Origin: Microcaldota archaeon
GTDB taxonomy: Archaea; Micrarchaeota; Micrarchaeia; Anstonellales; Bilamarchaeaceae
DNA: 41,822 nt
Assembly: GCA_018304385.1 (NCBI GenBank)
Contig: JAGVWJ010000006.1
Location: forward strand, 1 to 41,822
Direction: 5' to 3'
The notes under the pieces: generated by a model
Told to the model about the DNA's origin: nothing
Seen by the model: only the letters and a program-made list of their open reading frames with translations
Databases searched by the model: none
Position numbers and translations under genes: made by a program
Shown here: piece by piece, positions 21,208 to 28,753 of the stretch
How the letters are laid out: each line of letters opens with the position of its first letter
Numbering within the stretch: the first letter of the stretch is position 1

Positions 21208-21828
21208 TTAGTTTATTGTAAAAGAATTAATTATCTCATCTACTTTATTCATATAATTATCAAAGTTTTTCTCCTCACTTGTAAATGTAAGTATATACGC
21301 AGTATTATCCTTTAACATATATACCTGCATCTGCTTGATGCTTATCTCATTTTTTGTTCTTGGCGAGAAGATTACTTTATAAGAAACAATGCCATTTATT
21401 TCTACTGTGTCCTCACCCTCGCTTTTTATCCCTAACTTTTTCTCGATATCTTCTATATTCTTTATTGCATAATCTTGTACTTGCACATTTGTTGTTAAGT
21501 CTTCTATGCCAATAGCAATATTCTCTCTAAAACTATCGTTCTCATCTTCAAAAGTTGCTACTATCACAATCTTTGCACTTGTATTTGTTTCTATAAGCTC
21601 CCAATTCTTAGGATAAGTCACAGTAAATCCATAATTAGTATAAATGATACTATCATTAGTTTCAACTACTTTTCTCTCGATTGGTTTTTTTGGTAATTCT
21701 GGTTGTATTAATACTATGTTCTGATTTTTTACTTCTGGCATTTTTGTTTCGTTAGTTATTGCCTTATCACTAGAGTTACAACCAAACAATAGAGCAAAAA
21801 TTATTAGAAATAGGCTAATATTTTTCAT
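21208..21828 (-). CDS. PsbP-like lipoprotein
   Basis: Lipobox ALLFGC in MKNISLFLIIFALLFGC, a polar linker, then the domain start YGFTVTYPKNWELIET, characteristic of PsbP/DUF1795-like lipoproteins. About 206 residues. Its ATG overlaps the spt4 stop, and its own stop is 13 bases before the pilin-like operon, so it is probably cotranscribed with both. Outer-surface localisation likely; ligand unknown. Confidence 0.7.
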   Translation of the reverse strand: MKNISLFLIIFALLFGCNSSDKAITNETKMPEVKNQNIVLIQPELPKKPIERKVVETNDSIIYTNYGFTVTYPKNWELIETNTSAKIVIVATFEDENDSFRENIAIGIEDLTTNVQVQDYAIKNIEDIEKKLGIKSEGEDTVEINGIVSYKVIFSPRTKNEISIKQMQVYMLKDNTAYILTFTSEEKNFDNYMNKVDEIINSFTIN

Positions 21829-22007
21829 TATTTTACCTTTACTGCATAGCTACCTATGGTATTTAGCTCTGCCAGCTTTGCGATCTCAGATTTCTCAGGA
21901 TCTAAAACAATTATGGCACCAGAGAATTTTTCAGATAGCTCGCCTTGGCATTTAGGGCATATTTTTTCTATTTGAACGATAAATCTACAATTTTTACACG
22001 CCTTCAT
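21828..22007 (-). CDS. spt4: Transcription elongation factor Spt4 (RpoE'')
   Basis: Spt4 is the zinc-binding partner of Spt5 and raises RNA polymerase processivity. The 59-residue product has the four-Cys site CKNC at the start and CPKC about 15 residues on, followed by IIVLDPEKSEIAKL and the conserved ending NTIGSYAVKV. ATG at 22007 is chosen because GAGGTG lies 6 bases upstream; the in-frame GTG 9 bases earlier is part of that site. It follows rpo7 on the same strand, as in many archaea, but about 160 bases apart. Confidence 0.93.
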   Translation of the reverse strand: MKACKNCRFIVQIEKICPKCQGELSEKFSGAIIVLDPEKSEIAKLAELNTIGSYAVKVK

Positions 22008-22021
22008 ACTATGCACCTCTT

Positions 22022-22166
22022 ATGGTTTCTCTTTCTTATATATACGTCGTACTACTCATGTTCCCTATAGGGACGTGGGCTAATATTTTTCTTTTGCCAC
22101 GTCGGCAGTTCGATGTCTTACTTATGTAAATGAAACACAATCTGCCCATAGCTCAAGGCAATAGCT
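22022..22166. other. Spacer between spt4 and rpo7 with inverted repeats
   Basis: Contains the palindrome TCCCTATAGGGA near 22061-22072 and GACGTGG/CCACGTC (22072-22103) around an AT-rich loop. CTGCCCATAGCTCA at 22142-22155 is two minus-strand heptads of the TGRGCNN family, ending 11 bases from the rpo7 stop. A TATATATA-like box at 22038-22046 could serve spt4. No gene found. Confidence 0.35.
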
Positions 22167-22772
22167 TTACTTTTTATCTTCTTTCTTTTCAGTCTTTTTC
22201 TCTACAGCCTTTTCTGCGAGCTTTTTAGCTCTCTTTTCTTTTTCTTCTAACCATTCTGTCTTACCTAGACCATCTGGCCTCATTGTTAATCCTATCTTTG
22301 TTTCTGCAGTTGTTCCTTTAAGGCTAACAGTTGAAACCTTTACCAGCACTTTATCCCCTTTTTTCAATGTTTTCTTTTCCTCTCTGGAAATCAAATGCTT
22401 TCCTTTTTTATCATAAAAGAACTTATCTCTAGATATCTGCGAAACGTGTAATAGTCCTTGCAACGGCCCAACACTTGCAAATGCGCCAAACTCAACTATC
22501 TCTTTTATGTCAGCCTCATAAACCTCATTAACATATGGCATAAATGTGGTTGCATCAAAGTTCACTTTATAATAAGCACCACTATCCCCTGGGATGACTA
22601 TGCCCTCGCTTACTATTTTTGGGTTATCCACAATCAAAATAAGTCCAATATCCTTGAATATTCTTCGTTCAAATTTTTCTCTTAAAATATTAAGTACTGC
22701 ATCTTCAATATCACTTCCAAATAGATTCGGTGGTACTCGTATTTTATCCTCAATAGTTTTTAGATAGTACAT
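22167..22772 (-). CDS. rpo7: RNA polymerase subunit Rpo7 (RpoE')
   Basis: Stalk subunit of archaeal RNA polymerase, forming the Rpo4/7 heterodimer that helps open promoters and bind transcript. MYYLKTIEDKIRVPP is the conserved N-terminal start; about residues 1-80 form the RNP-like domain and 81-165 the S1 domain (VNEVYEADIKEIVEFGAFASVGPLQGLLHVSQIS, shown here only as its flanking segments VNEVYEADIKE and GLLHVSQIS). A Lys/Glu-rich tail of about 35 residues is longer than usual. ATG at 22772 has GAGG 9 bases upstream; two earlier in-frame ATGs are less likely. Confidence 0.94.
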   Translation of the reverse strand: MYYLKTIEDKIRVPPNLFGSDIEDAVLNILREKFERRIFKDIGLILIVDNPKIVSEGIVIPGDSGAYYKVNFDATTFMPYVNEVYEADIKEIVEFGAFASVGPLQGLLHVSQISRDKFFYDKKGKHLISREEKKTLKKGDKVLVKVSTVSLKGTTAETKIGLTMRPDGLGKTEWLEEKEKRAKKLAEKAVEKKTEKKEDKK

Positions 22773-22919
22773 AATTTCATTCCTCATTTTGCGCATTTAT
22801 TATAAGTTGAAACTGCGTCATTCGCTTGCTGCTTTTGCAGGGCGAGTCTAGCTCTCGCGCTTAAGAGCAGAATTACTATGTAGAGAAAGGTTAAAATACA
22901 TTCCCCTCACGATTTTTCT

Positions 22920-23528
22920 ATGAAACTTTTAGTAATCCTATTTGTTGCATTGCTTGTCTTTGGTTGCAACGGTGAAAAAGTGAAGGACGAAACACCTGCA
23001 CTGCCAGGGGGCTCGCCCCCTAGCGCAACCCCCGCGCCATCTCCGGCGCCTACACCCACACCGCAGCCCACTTCAGTTCCTTCTTCAACTCAAAAAACAA
23101 TAAGCAAGATATCATTAGGTAGCTATTTTGGTCAGTGCGCTGGATATTGCATTACTTCATTGCAAATAACCAAAGACAATGTTTTCTATAAAAAGATTGG
23201 TATCCCAGACCCAGAAGCGCGTCAGCTTATTCCAGAATTAAATGCAACGATTGCTCTTAGCGAAAGCGAGTGGAACGAGCTGATCTTATTAATTGATATT
23301 GATAAATTGGAAAATTTACCCGATACAATTGGTTGCCCAGATTGTGTTGACCAAGGTGCGCAGACCTTGGAGGTTGCGTATAATTCAAAGAAAAAAAGTG
23401 TAAGTTTTTCATACATGGACAAACCAAAAGAACTAGTTGATCTCTTAACGAAACTTACAGAAATAAGGGAGAAGATGGAAGCTAAGCTTGGTGAGGGGAC
23501 AGAAGGTATCATAAAGACTTCGGAATAA
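22920..23528 (+). CDS. Lipoprotein with proline-rich linker
   Basis: Signal and lipobox MKLLVILFVALLVFGC, a Pro/Thr/Ser linker to about residue 60, then a globular domain with SLGSYFGQCAGYCIT, DNVFYKKIG and IGCPDCVDQGAQTLEV, resembling DUF6438-like lipoproteins. Four conserved Cys suggest disulfides. The linker contains copy 2 of the 29-bp palindromic element (23005-23033). A TATA-like GGTTAAAATAC lies about 27 bases before the ATG, so leaderless. Confidence 0.72.
   Translation: MKLLVILFVALLVFGCNGEKVKDETPALPGGSPPSATPAPSPAPTPTPQPTSVPSSTQKTISKISLGSYFGQCAGYCITSLQITKDNVFYKKIGIPDPEARQLIPELNATIALSESEWNELILLIDIDKLENLPDTIGCPDCVDQGAQTLEVAYNSKKKSVSFSYMDKPKELVDLLTKLTEIREKMEAKLGEGTEGIIKTSE
23005..23033 (+). 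repeat. 29-bp in-frame palindromic element, copy 2
   Basis: Contains the perfect hairpin GGGGGCTCGCCCCC, followed by CTAGCGCAACCCCC. Differs from copy 1 at only a few positions and is read in the same frame. Confidence 0.55.
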
Positions 23529-23562
23529 TTCTATTTCTTGTATAGCTTAAACAGTTGATTAT

Positions 23563-25035
23563 ATGCCCGAACTCTACGAACGAATATTTGAATTAGCATT
23601 AAACAGAAGTTTCTTCTTTCCGAGTAATGAGCCTTATGGTAGTGTAAGCGGTTTCTATGATTATGGCCCAGTTGGTAAGCTGATTAAAAATAACATAGAA
23701 AACCTTTGGCGTAAGATGTTTATAAGAGAGGAAGGCAGCCATGAGGTTGAAACCGCGATCATCACACCAGAAATCGTGCTTAAGGCTTCTGGGCACGTAG
23801 ATAGCTTTGCAGATCCAATAGTTGAATGTAAACTATGTAAGATGCGCTATCGAGCTGATAGTATTGTGGAAAGCAAAGTTAAGGGATTCAAGTGGGACGG
23901 AAAACTTGCTAGCTTGGACGATGCAATAAGCGAGAACGGTATTCGATGCAATTGTAAAGGCGAGCTAACTAATGCAAGAATGTTCAATCTAATGTTCAAA
24001 ACAGAGATAGGTGGAGATGCAACACCAGCATATGGTAGGCCAGAGACAGCACAAGGAATATTTACTGCATTTCCCAGATTATTTCGTAATCATGGATCAA
24101 AACTGCCACTTGCTGTTGCGCAAATCGGCAAAAGCTTCAGAAATGAAATCTCTCCACGTAAGAGCTTGGTGCGCATGCGCGAATTTACACAAATGGAATT
24201 AGAATATTTCTTCAACCCAAGTAATCACAGTATAAGTGGATTTGAAAACATTGCAAACACAAAAATGCGATTTAAGATAAACGATAAAATTGTTTTAAAG
24301 ACTGCTAGCGAGGCTGTTAAAGAAAAAATAGTTCCAAATGAAATATTTGCATATTTTTTAGCAAGAGAATGGCAGTTCTATAAGCTATGCGGTCTGGATG
24401 AACAAAGAATGTATTTCCGCTTATTGCGCGATGATGAACGACCGCATTATTCAAAATGCAATGTTGATTTAGAAGTAGAAACATCGCACGGAGCAATTGA
24501 AATAAATGGAAACGCGTATCGTACAGATTTTGATTTATCACAGCATGCTAAATTTAGCAAACAGGATTTGTCTGTTTTTATTGAAGAGGAGAAGAAAAAG
24601 ATCATACCGCATGTTTTTGAGGCATCGCTTGGTGTAGATAGATTATTTTTTTGTATATTAGAACATACGTTTCGCGAGCAGAGCGAAGGGAAAAACTGGG
24701 AATGGTTTGACTTTTCGCCCCTAATCGCTCCCTACGAATTTGCAATTTTTCCATTAATGAAAAAGGATGGGTTAGCTGATAAAGCGCGTGAGATTTACAA
24801 TTCGCTAAAAGGCGAGTTTAATATATTTTATCAAGAAAGTGGAAGCATTGGAAAGAGATATGCACGTGCAGATGAAATTGGATGCGTTTATGCGTGCACA
24901 GTTGATTATGATACGCTAAAAGATGATGCTGTTACCATCCGCTATCGCAATGATGGAAAACAGGAAAGAATAAAAATAAATGAGATCGCTCATCTGATTT
25001 ACAAAAACCAAAAAAATGGAAGAGTGAATCTATGA
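23563..25035 (+). CDS. glyS: Glycyl-tRNA synthetase, alpha2 archaeal/eukaryotic type
   Basis: Charges tRNA-Gly. Starts LYERIFELALNRSFFFPSNE; motif 1 region YDYGPVGKLIKNNIENLW; the characteristic RPETAQGIFTAFPR; motif 2 FRNEISPRKSLVRMREFTQ; motif 3 EASLGVDRLFFCILEH. A small insert with VECKLCKMRYRAD and RCNCKGEL may bind zinc. The anticodon domain begins near residue 385 (IAPYEFAIFPLM). At 490 residues it is shorter than the usual 550-600, the reduction being in the insert domain. It overlaps the next gene by 4 bases. Confidence 0.95.
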   Translation: MPELYERIFELALNRSFFFPSNEPYGSVSGFYDYGPVGKLIKNNIENLWRKMFIREEGSHEVETAIITPEIVLKASGHVDSFADPIVECKLCKMRYRADSIVESKVKGFKWDGKLASLDDAISENGIRCNCKGELTNARMFNLMFKTEIGGDATPAYGRPETAQGIFTAFPRLFRNHGSKLPLAVAQIGKSFRNEISPRKSLVRMREFTQMELEYFFNPSNHSISGFENIANTKMRFKINDKIVLKTASEAVKEKIVPNEIFAYFLAREWQFYKLCGLDEQRMYFRLLRDDERPHYSKCNVDLEVETSHGAIEINGNAYRTDFDLSQHAKFSKQDLSVFIEEEKKKIIPHVFEASLGVDRLFFCILEHTFREQSEGKNWEWFDFSPLIAPYEFAIFPLMKKDGLADKAREIYNSLKGEFNIFYQESGSIGKRYARADEIGCVYACTVDYDTLKDDAVTIRYRNDGKQERIKINEIAHLIYKNQKNGRVNL

Positions 25036-25643
25036 GTTTATCCCCTCAATTTTATGTTCAAGTTACTGCAATACTTCGTTCTCGTAGATTGGTGTTTCCT
25101 CCTGAAAAAGATGCACACGTTAAAATAGTTGCTGGTAGCATGGCGCGCGCTCAAGGTGAAAACGCAGCATTGCAGAAGATACGAACAGTAAGTAGTATAG
25201 ATGAGGTCGATGAGGCTTGGTCATCCATTCGTTCTACTGCGCTACAAGTTGAGGATATTCAAAGAGAAACAAAGTCAGATCAACCACCAGCTACTCCAAA
25301 AATTAGAAGAGCAAAGCCTAGAAAAACTCACAAACCAAGGCAAATGTCAGCTGAGAGAATGCTTAATGTTCTTTCTCTTAAGGGAAGTGATCCAAAAAAT
25401 CAGGAGTTAAAAAGGCAAGTATTGGTTCAGCTTAGAAGAGAATTTGCATGGATGAGGCGGGTAGAGCCAGACGCGCATAAAATGCTGCGTATGTTGGAAT
25501 TGCGTTATTTAAGTCCAAAAGGAATTCAGGATCATACTGAAGTAGCTCGTGCCATAAGATTAAGCGAGACAAATGTTCGGTTGTTAGAACTTGAGGGGTT
25601 TGAACTTTTGAAAGGTTATTTAGGGACAGCAAAAGCAGCTTAG
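25032..25643 (+). CDS. Hypothetical protein with sigma-region-4-like helix-turn-helix
   Basis: ATG overlaps the glyS stop (ATGA), so they are coupled. The N-terminal 60 residues (PQFYVQVTAILRSRRLVFPP, GSMARAQGENAALQKI) match the start of the next gene's product. A basic, proline-rich linker (KIRRAKPRKTHKPRQ) leads to a C-terminal helical domain. In it, MLELRYLSPKGIQDHTEVARA and SETNVRLLELEGFELLKG look like the recognition helix region of sigma factor region 4. It may be a DNA-binding protein. No named archaeal family is evident. Confidence 0.6.
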   Translation: MSLSPQFYVQVTAILRSRRLVFPPEKDAHVKIVAGSMARAQGENAALQKIRTVSSIDEVDEAWSSIRSTALQVEDIQRETKSDQPPATPKIRRAKPRKTHKPRQMSAERMLNVLSLKGSDPKNQELKRQVLVQLRREFAWMRRVEPDAHKMLRMLELRYLSPKGIQDHTEVARAIRLSETNVRLLELEGFELLKGYLGTAKAA

Positions 25644-25692
25644 TTGCAGAGATATTATATAATTTAAAAAACCATAGCTCTAATTTAAGTAT

Positions 25693-26784
25693 ATGCGTTC
25701 CCACACACAACAGGATGCTTTTTATCGTCGCGCAGTACGAGCACTGGGTCGCAATCATACTATACCTATAGAGCAAAGAGAGCGTGCCATTGAATTAGCT
25801 AGAATAATTGCAAAGGCTAAGGGAGAAGACACAGCCATAGAAAAACTTGGGACAAAAGATCTTAGAGTACTTTCTATAGGAGCTGCATATGCAGAACGAG
25901 GATCAGGTAAAGGCAGGGAGTTCTCTAGAAGGGAACCATTGCATGATGAGCAGCCAAGTGATATGCAGATTAGAAAAAAACTAAGAGATGCAAGAGATCG
26001 AGCAATAGAATTCTTAAAAGATTTTAATACAGTTCTAGCAGCTAATGTTAATGACCATCAACCTAGGATTGCAGAAGCGCTTTCAGCACTTGATAGAATA
26101 GGTATGCTCGATGAATTTAAGCGGGAAAATGTACTATTTTTTGAATTTTTGCAAATAAGGTTTGGTATGATTAATCACATTATTACTAATGTTAATGATG
26201 TTGTAGGTAGGCTAAACATGACAACCAGAGGCAAATATGGAAGAATAACAGTTGCAATAGAAAGGGGAGCGCTAAGTGCAGTTAGTTCGTACGTTGCAAG
26301 GAACGAGGAAAAAATCAAAGCCAGTAGAATTAAACTTGGTTCTACTCAAGTACCAGAGGGCAAGTCCGCTAGCTCAACCCCTGAATCTACGATGCATGAA
26401 CCACAAGCCGAAGAACCAAAAGCTGCAGAACCAGGGGCAAAACCCAAAACAAATCGAGCAGAGCCACGCTTAAGACAAATCTGTGGTGATGATCTTAGAC
26501 CAGAAAGTGTTATTGAATTACTGCTAACTGCTGATGCATCGCAAATATTTACTACTGTTGCATCTAGATTGGGCAATGGAGCAAATAGCAAAGATGTCGC
26601 TGCACTCTTAAGAAGAGAAGCAGATAGTTTTACTACTATAGAAACTCACGGTGAAGGGTATTATGCATGGAAAAGAGGTGGCCCAGGAAGGCATACGCCA
26701 ATATGCCCAGTTTCACAGGGTAATCCAGCTGATGTTATTAGGAGAAAGGCAGAAGAAATAGAAAGGTTGAGCAGTGGGCAGTGA
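25693..26784 (+). CDS. Hypothetical paralogue of the preceding gene, 363 aa
   Basis: The N-terminal segment (DAFYRRAVRALGRNH, ELARIIAKAKGEDTAIEKLG) is clearly related to that of the gene at 25032. A central helical domain (about 95-200) follows, then a Pro/Lys/Glu linker (about 215-255) holding copy 3 of the 29-bp element. The C-terminal domain has VIELLLTADASQIFTTVAS and GYYAWKRGGPGRHTP. No sigma-4-like region. A TATA-like TATATAATTTA is about 35 bases before the ATG. The end of the frame lies in a heptad repeat that encodes the last residues. Function unknown. Confidence 0.6.
   Translation: MRSHTQQDAFYRRAVRALGRNHTIPIEQRERAIELARIIAKAKGEDTAIEKLGTKDLRVLSIGAAYAERGSGKGREFSRREPLHDEQPSDMQIRKKLRDARDRAIEFLKDFNTVLAANVNDHQPRIAEALSALDRIGMLDEFKRENVLFFEFLQIRFGMINHIITNVNDVVGRLNMTTRGKYGRITVAIERGALSAVSSYVARNEEKIKASRIKLGSTQVPEGKSASSTPESTMHEPQAEEPKAAEPGAKPKTNRAEPRLRQICGDDLRPESVIELLLTADASQIFTTVASRLGNGANSKDVAALLRREADSFTTIETHGEGYYAWKRGGPGRHTPICPVSQGNPADVIRRKAEEIERLSSGQ
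26354..26382 (+). repeat. 29-bp in-frame palindromic element, copy 3 (diverged)
   Basis: Begins CAGAGGGCAAGTCC and ends GCTAGCTCAACCCCT. It aligns gap-free with copies 1 and 2, with about eight differences, and lies in the same frame in a linker of its host protein. Confidence 0.45.
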
Positions 26785-26802
26785 GCATTGAGCAATGGGC
26801 AA
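26768..26802 (+). repeat. Heptad tandem repeat, five units
   Basis: Five consecutive heptads, each fitting TGRGCAN. The stop codon of the 363-aa gene is the TGA that opens unit 3, so units 1-2 encode its C-terminus (LSSGQ). Confidence 0.6.
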
Positions 26803-26862
26803 AGATTACAAAAGTAAGAATAATTTATATATCTTTATATCTATTATAAATAAAGTGACTCT

Positions 26863-27921
26863 ATGAGATTGTTTATATTTTTTTTAGCATTATCCTTATT
26901 TTTAGCTGGTTGTTTCCATGATAAGGGGCAGCCTCCACCTTCTGATTCTGGTGTAACAATAGTGCAGCCATCAGATGGCAAGGATGATACAGATAGAACA
27001 ATTATTATAATAAAAAATGATACGCGTGGCCCAATAGATCGAGATGGTAAGGATGATGACGATGATGGGCTTCTACCTCCACCTGCAATTTCAAAAGTAA
27101 CACCTGGGTATACATCAACACCCGAAGAGCGATTTGCAATCTATTTCATTAATGTTGGTAAGGACGAGTTGCAAGGCGATGCTATCCTAATAAAAAAAGG
27201 AGATTTCGACATGCTTGTTGATGCAGGTAATGTACGCTCAACAAACAAGGTAGTTGATTTTCTAAAGAGCAAGGCAGTAGATGATTTGGAAGTGTTAGTA
27301 TCTACGCATGCGGATAATGAACATTATGGTGGCATTCCTGCTGTTTTGGATGAATTTGGCGTGGAAGAGTTTTGGTGGCCAGGCAAACTTTATGGAGACA
27401 GCGAGTACGATACATTGGTAAAGAGGATAAACAAAGATGGTATTGTAATAAAAGAGGTTAAACGAGGGGACAAATTCGATTTTAATGGTTTAACCTTTGA
27501 GATGCTCAATCCAAGTGCAACAAAAAGCTTTGGTGATCGCGATAATGATGCAGTAGTGATTAAGATATCACAGAATGAGTTTTGCACCTTACTAACAAGT
27601 GATATACTTGGCGGTGTACAAAATGAGATTGCAAATCTTGATGGAGGAAATAAAATAAGGTGTGATATTCTACAAGCTCCAGGCCATGGTTTGGGTCGTG
27701 CAACATCCCAAATAGACGTATTCTTACTTAAGGTTTCTCCAAAGGATGTAATATTTAGTGGATCAATAAATGATCCAGCCCAAGATTCAAAAGGTACAAG
27801 ATTTACTATTTTTGAAAAATTAAAAATTAGAAATGCACGGTCTTATGAAAATTATAAAAATGGCACAGTAAGAATAATTAGTGATGGTTCTACCTATGCA
27901 ATAGATCACATAACAAACTGA
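26863..27921 (+). CDS. Extracellular metallo-beta-lactamase-fold lipoprotein (ComEC-like domain)
   Basis: Lipobox in MRLFIFFLALSLFLAGC, then an acidic linker with a DGKDDDDDG repeat. From about residue 85 the MBL fold follows: IYFINVGKDELQGDAILIK, the metal motif STHADNEHYGG (standard T-H-x-D-x-D-H-x-G-G, here with Asn-Glu), LLTSDI and a histidine in APGHGL. Similar to the hydrolase domain of ComEC/Rec2 and to secreted MBL nucleases or phosphodiesterases. Outer-surface location is likely. Substrate is unknown; the altered metal motif could reduce or shift metal binding. Confidence 0.8.
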   Translation: MRLFIFFLALSLFLAGCFHDKGQPPPSDSGVTIVQPSDGKDDTDRTIIIIKNDTRGPIDRDGKDDDDDGLLPPPAISKVTPGYTSTPEERFAIYFINVGKDELQGDAILIKKGDFDMLVDAGNVRSTNKVVDFLKSKAVDDLEVLVSTHADNEHYGGIPAVLDEFGVEEFWWPGKLYGDSEYDTLVKRINKDGIVIKEVKRGDKFDFNGLTFEMLNPSATKSFGDRDNDAVVIKISQNEFCTLLTSDILGGVQNEIANLDGGNKIRCDILQAPGHGLGRATSQIDVFLLKVSPKDVIFSGSINDPAQDSKGTRFTIFEKLKIRNARSYENYKNGTVRIISDGSTYAIDHITN

Positions 27922-27925
27922 TTTT

Positions 27926-28753
27926 ATGAAAAGACTTTTAATTATTTTTTTGTTCTTGTTTTTATTCGGGTGTAATCAGATTCTTAAGAAAGACAAATAT
28001 AAGAACGAGAGCATTCAGCCATCAGCAGTCAGTAGTGTGCCTGATTCTTCGGCCCCTCAATCCGCCGCCCGTTCTAGCATTGAACCTATTGCTACCGAAG
28101 AATACTACTACCTTCGTTATTTTAATTTTCAGCATGCTAATTCCACATTACGTGAAGCACAACTTGAATTTATGAACAATGATGGCAAGCGCAATATTCA
28201 GGCATTGCTGTTAGTTGGGGAAGCAATTAATTCACAGTTTTGTAATAGTAAAATAGCTGTAAAATTTGATAGTTTTGTGAATGATTATGAATTTAATGAT
28301 GTTTTTGTTACTGTTAATTACTTGGGAAAGCAGCAGCAGTTTAATCTCTCAAGAAATGATAAAAGTGCGCTTCAATTTTCTTGCACTGGTATAGAAAAAA
28401 TGGCAAAGGAATTTACAACTAAGAAAGAAGCTGGGTATATTTTTGTTGGTGAAAAAGGGTTTACATTAGAAAATGATCTTATGAGTGATAATTCATGTGA
28501 TATAAATAAAGAATATAATAAAGTAATGTTAAAGCACCAAGATTGGTATAGCAGGAAATTTGATACACAGCCTGAGTTGCGCAGGTATATGTTTAGACCA
28601 AACACTGTTTTTTGTATAGGCAATGATCTTTATACATTAGAAGAGGATGAAGAGAGCAAACAATGCTATACACATTTAGGTAAGCGTGGCGTAGATACGC
28701 TTGGTTGTAGAAATTTAGAAGGGGCGATTGGGCCTGGGAATGATAACGAATAA
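27926..28753 (+). CDS. Lipoprotein of unknown function
   Basis: Starts 4 bases after the preceding stop. MKRLLIIFLFLFLFGC gives a lipobox, followed by a Ser/Pro/Ala linker and a globular domain with YYYLRYFNFQHANSTLREAQ. Several Cys (QFCNSKI, FSCTGIE, TVFCIGN, QCYTHLG, LGCRNLE) suggest disulfides. No named domain recognised. Convergent with secD, whose stop directly abuts it. Confidence 0.65.
   Translation: MKRLLIIFLFLFLFGCNQILKKDKYKNESIQPSAVSSVPDSSAPQSAARSSIEPIATEEYYYLRYFNFQHANSTLREAQLEFMNNDGKRNIQALLLVGEAINSQFCNSKIAVKFDSFVNDYEFNDVFVTVNYLGKQQQFNLSRNDKSALQFSCTGIEKMAKEFTTKKEAGYIFVGEKGFTLENDLMSDNSCDINKEYNKVMLKHQDWYSRKFDTQPELRRYMFRPNTVFCIGNDLYTLEEDEESKQCYTHLGKRGVDTLGCRNLEGAIGPGNDNE

Noticed and set aside
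22105..22162. A T-arm-like GGCAG-TTCGA...ATCTGCC with a 26-base insert, hinting at a fourth interrupted or split tRNA
   Set aside because: No matching acceptor strand, D arm or proper anticodon arm could be found within 200 bases on either strand, and the downstream part overlaps a heptad repeat and the end of rpo7.
28009..28030. A 7-base period (GCNNTCA three times) in the lipoprotein at 27926
   Set aside because: Similar in period to the TGRGYNN family but different in consensus and inside a coding linker; too short to count as the same repeat.
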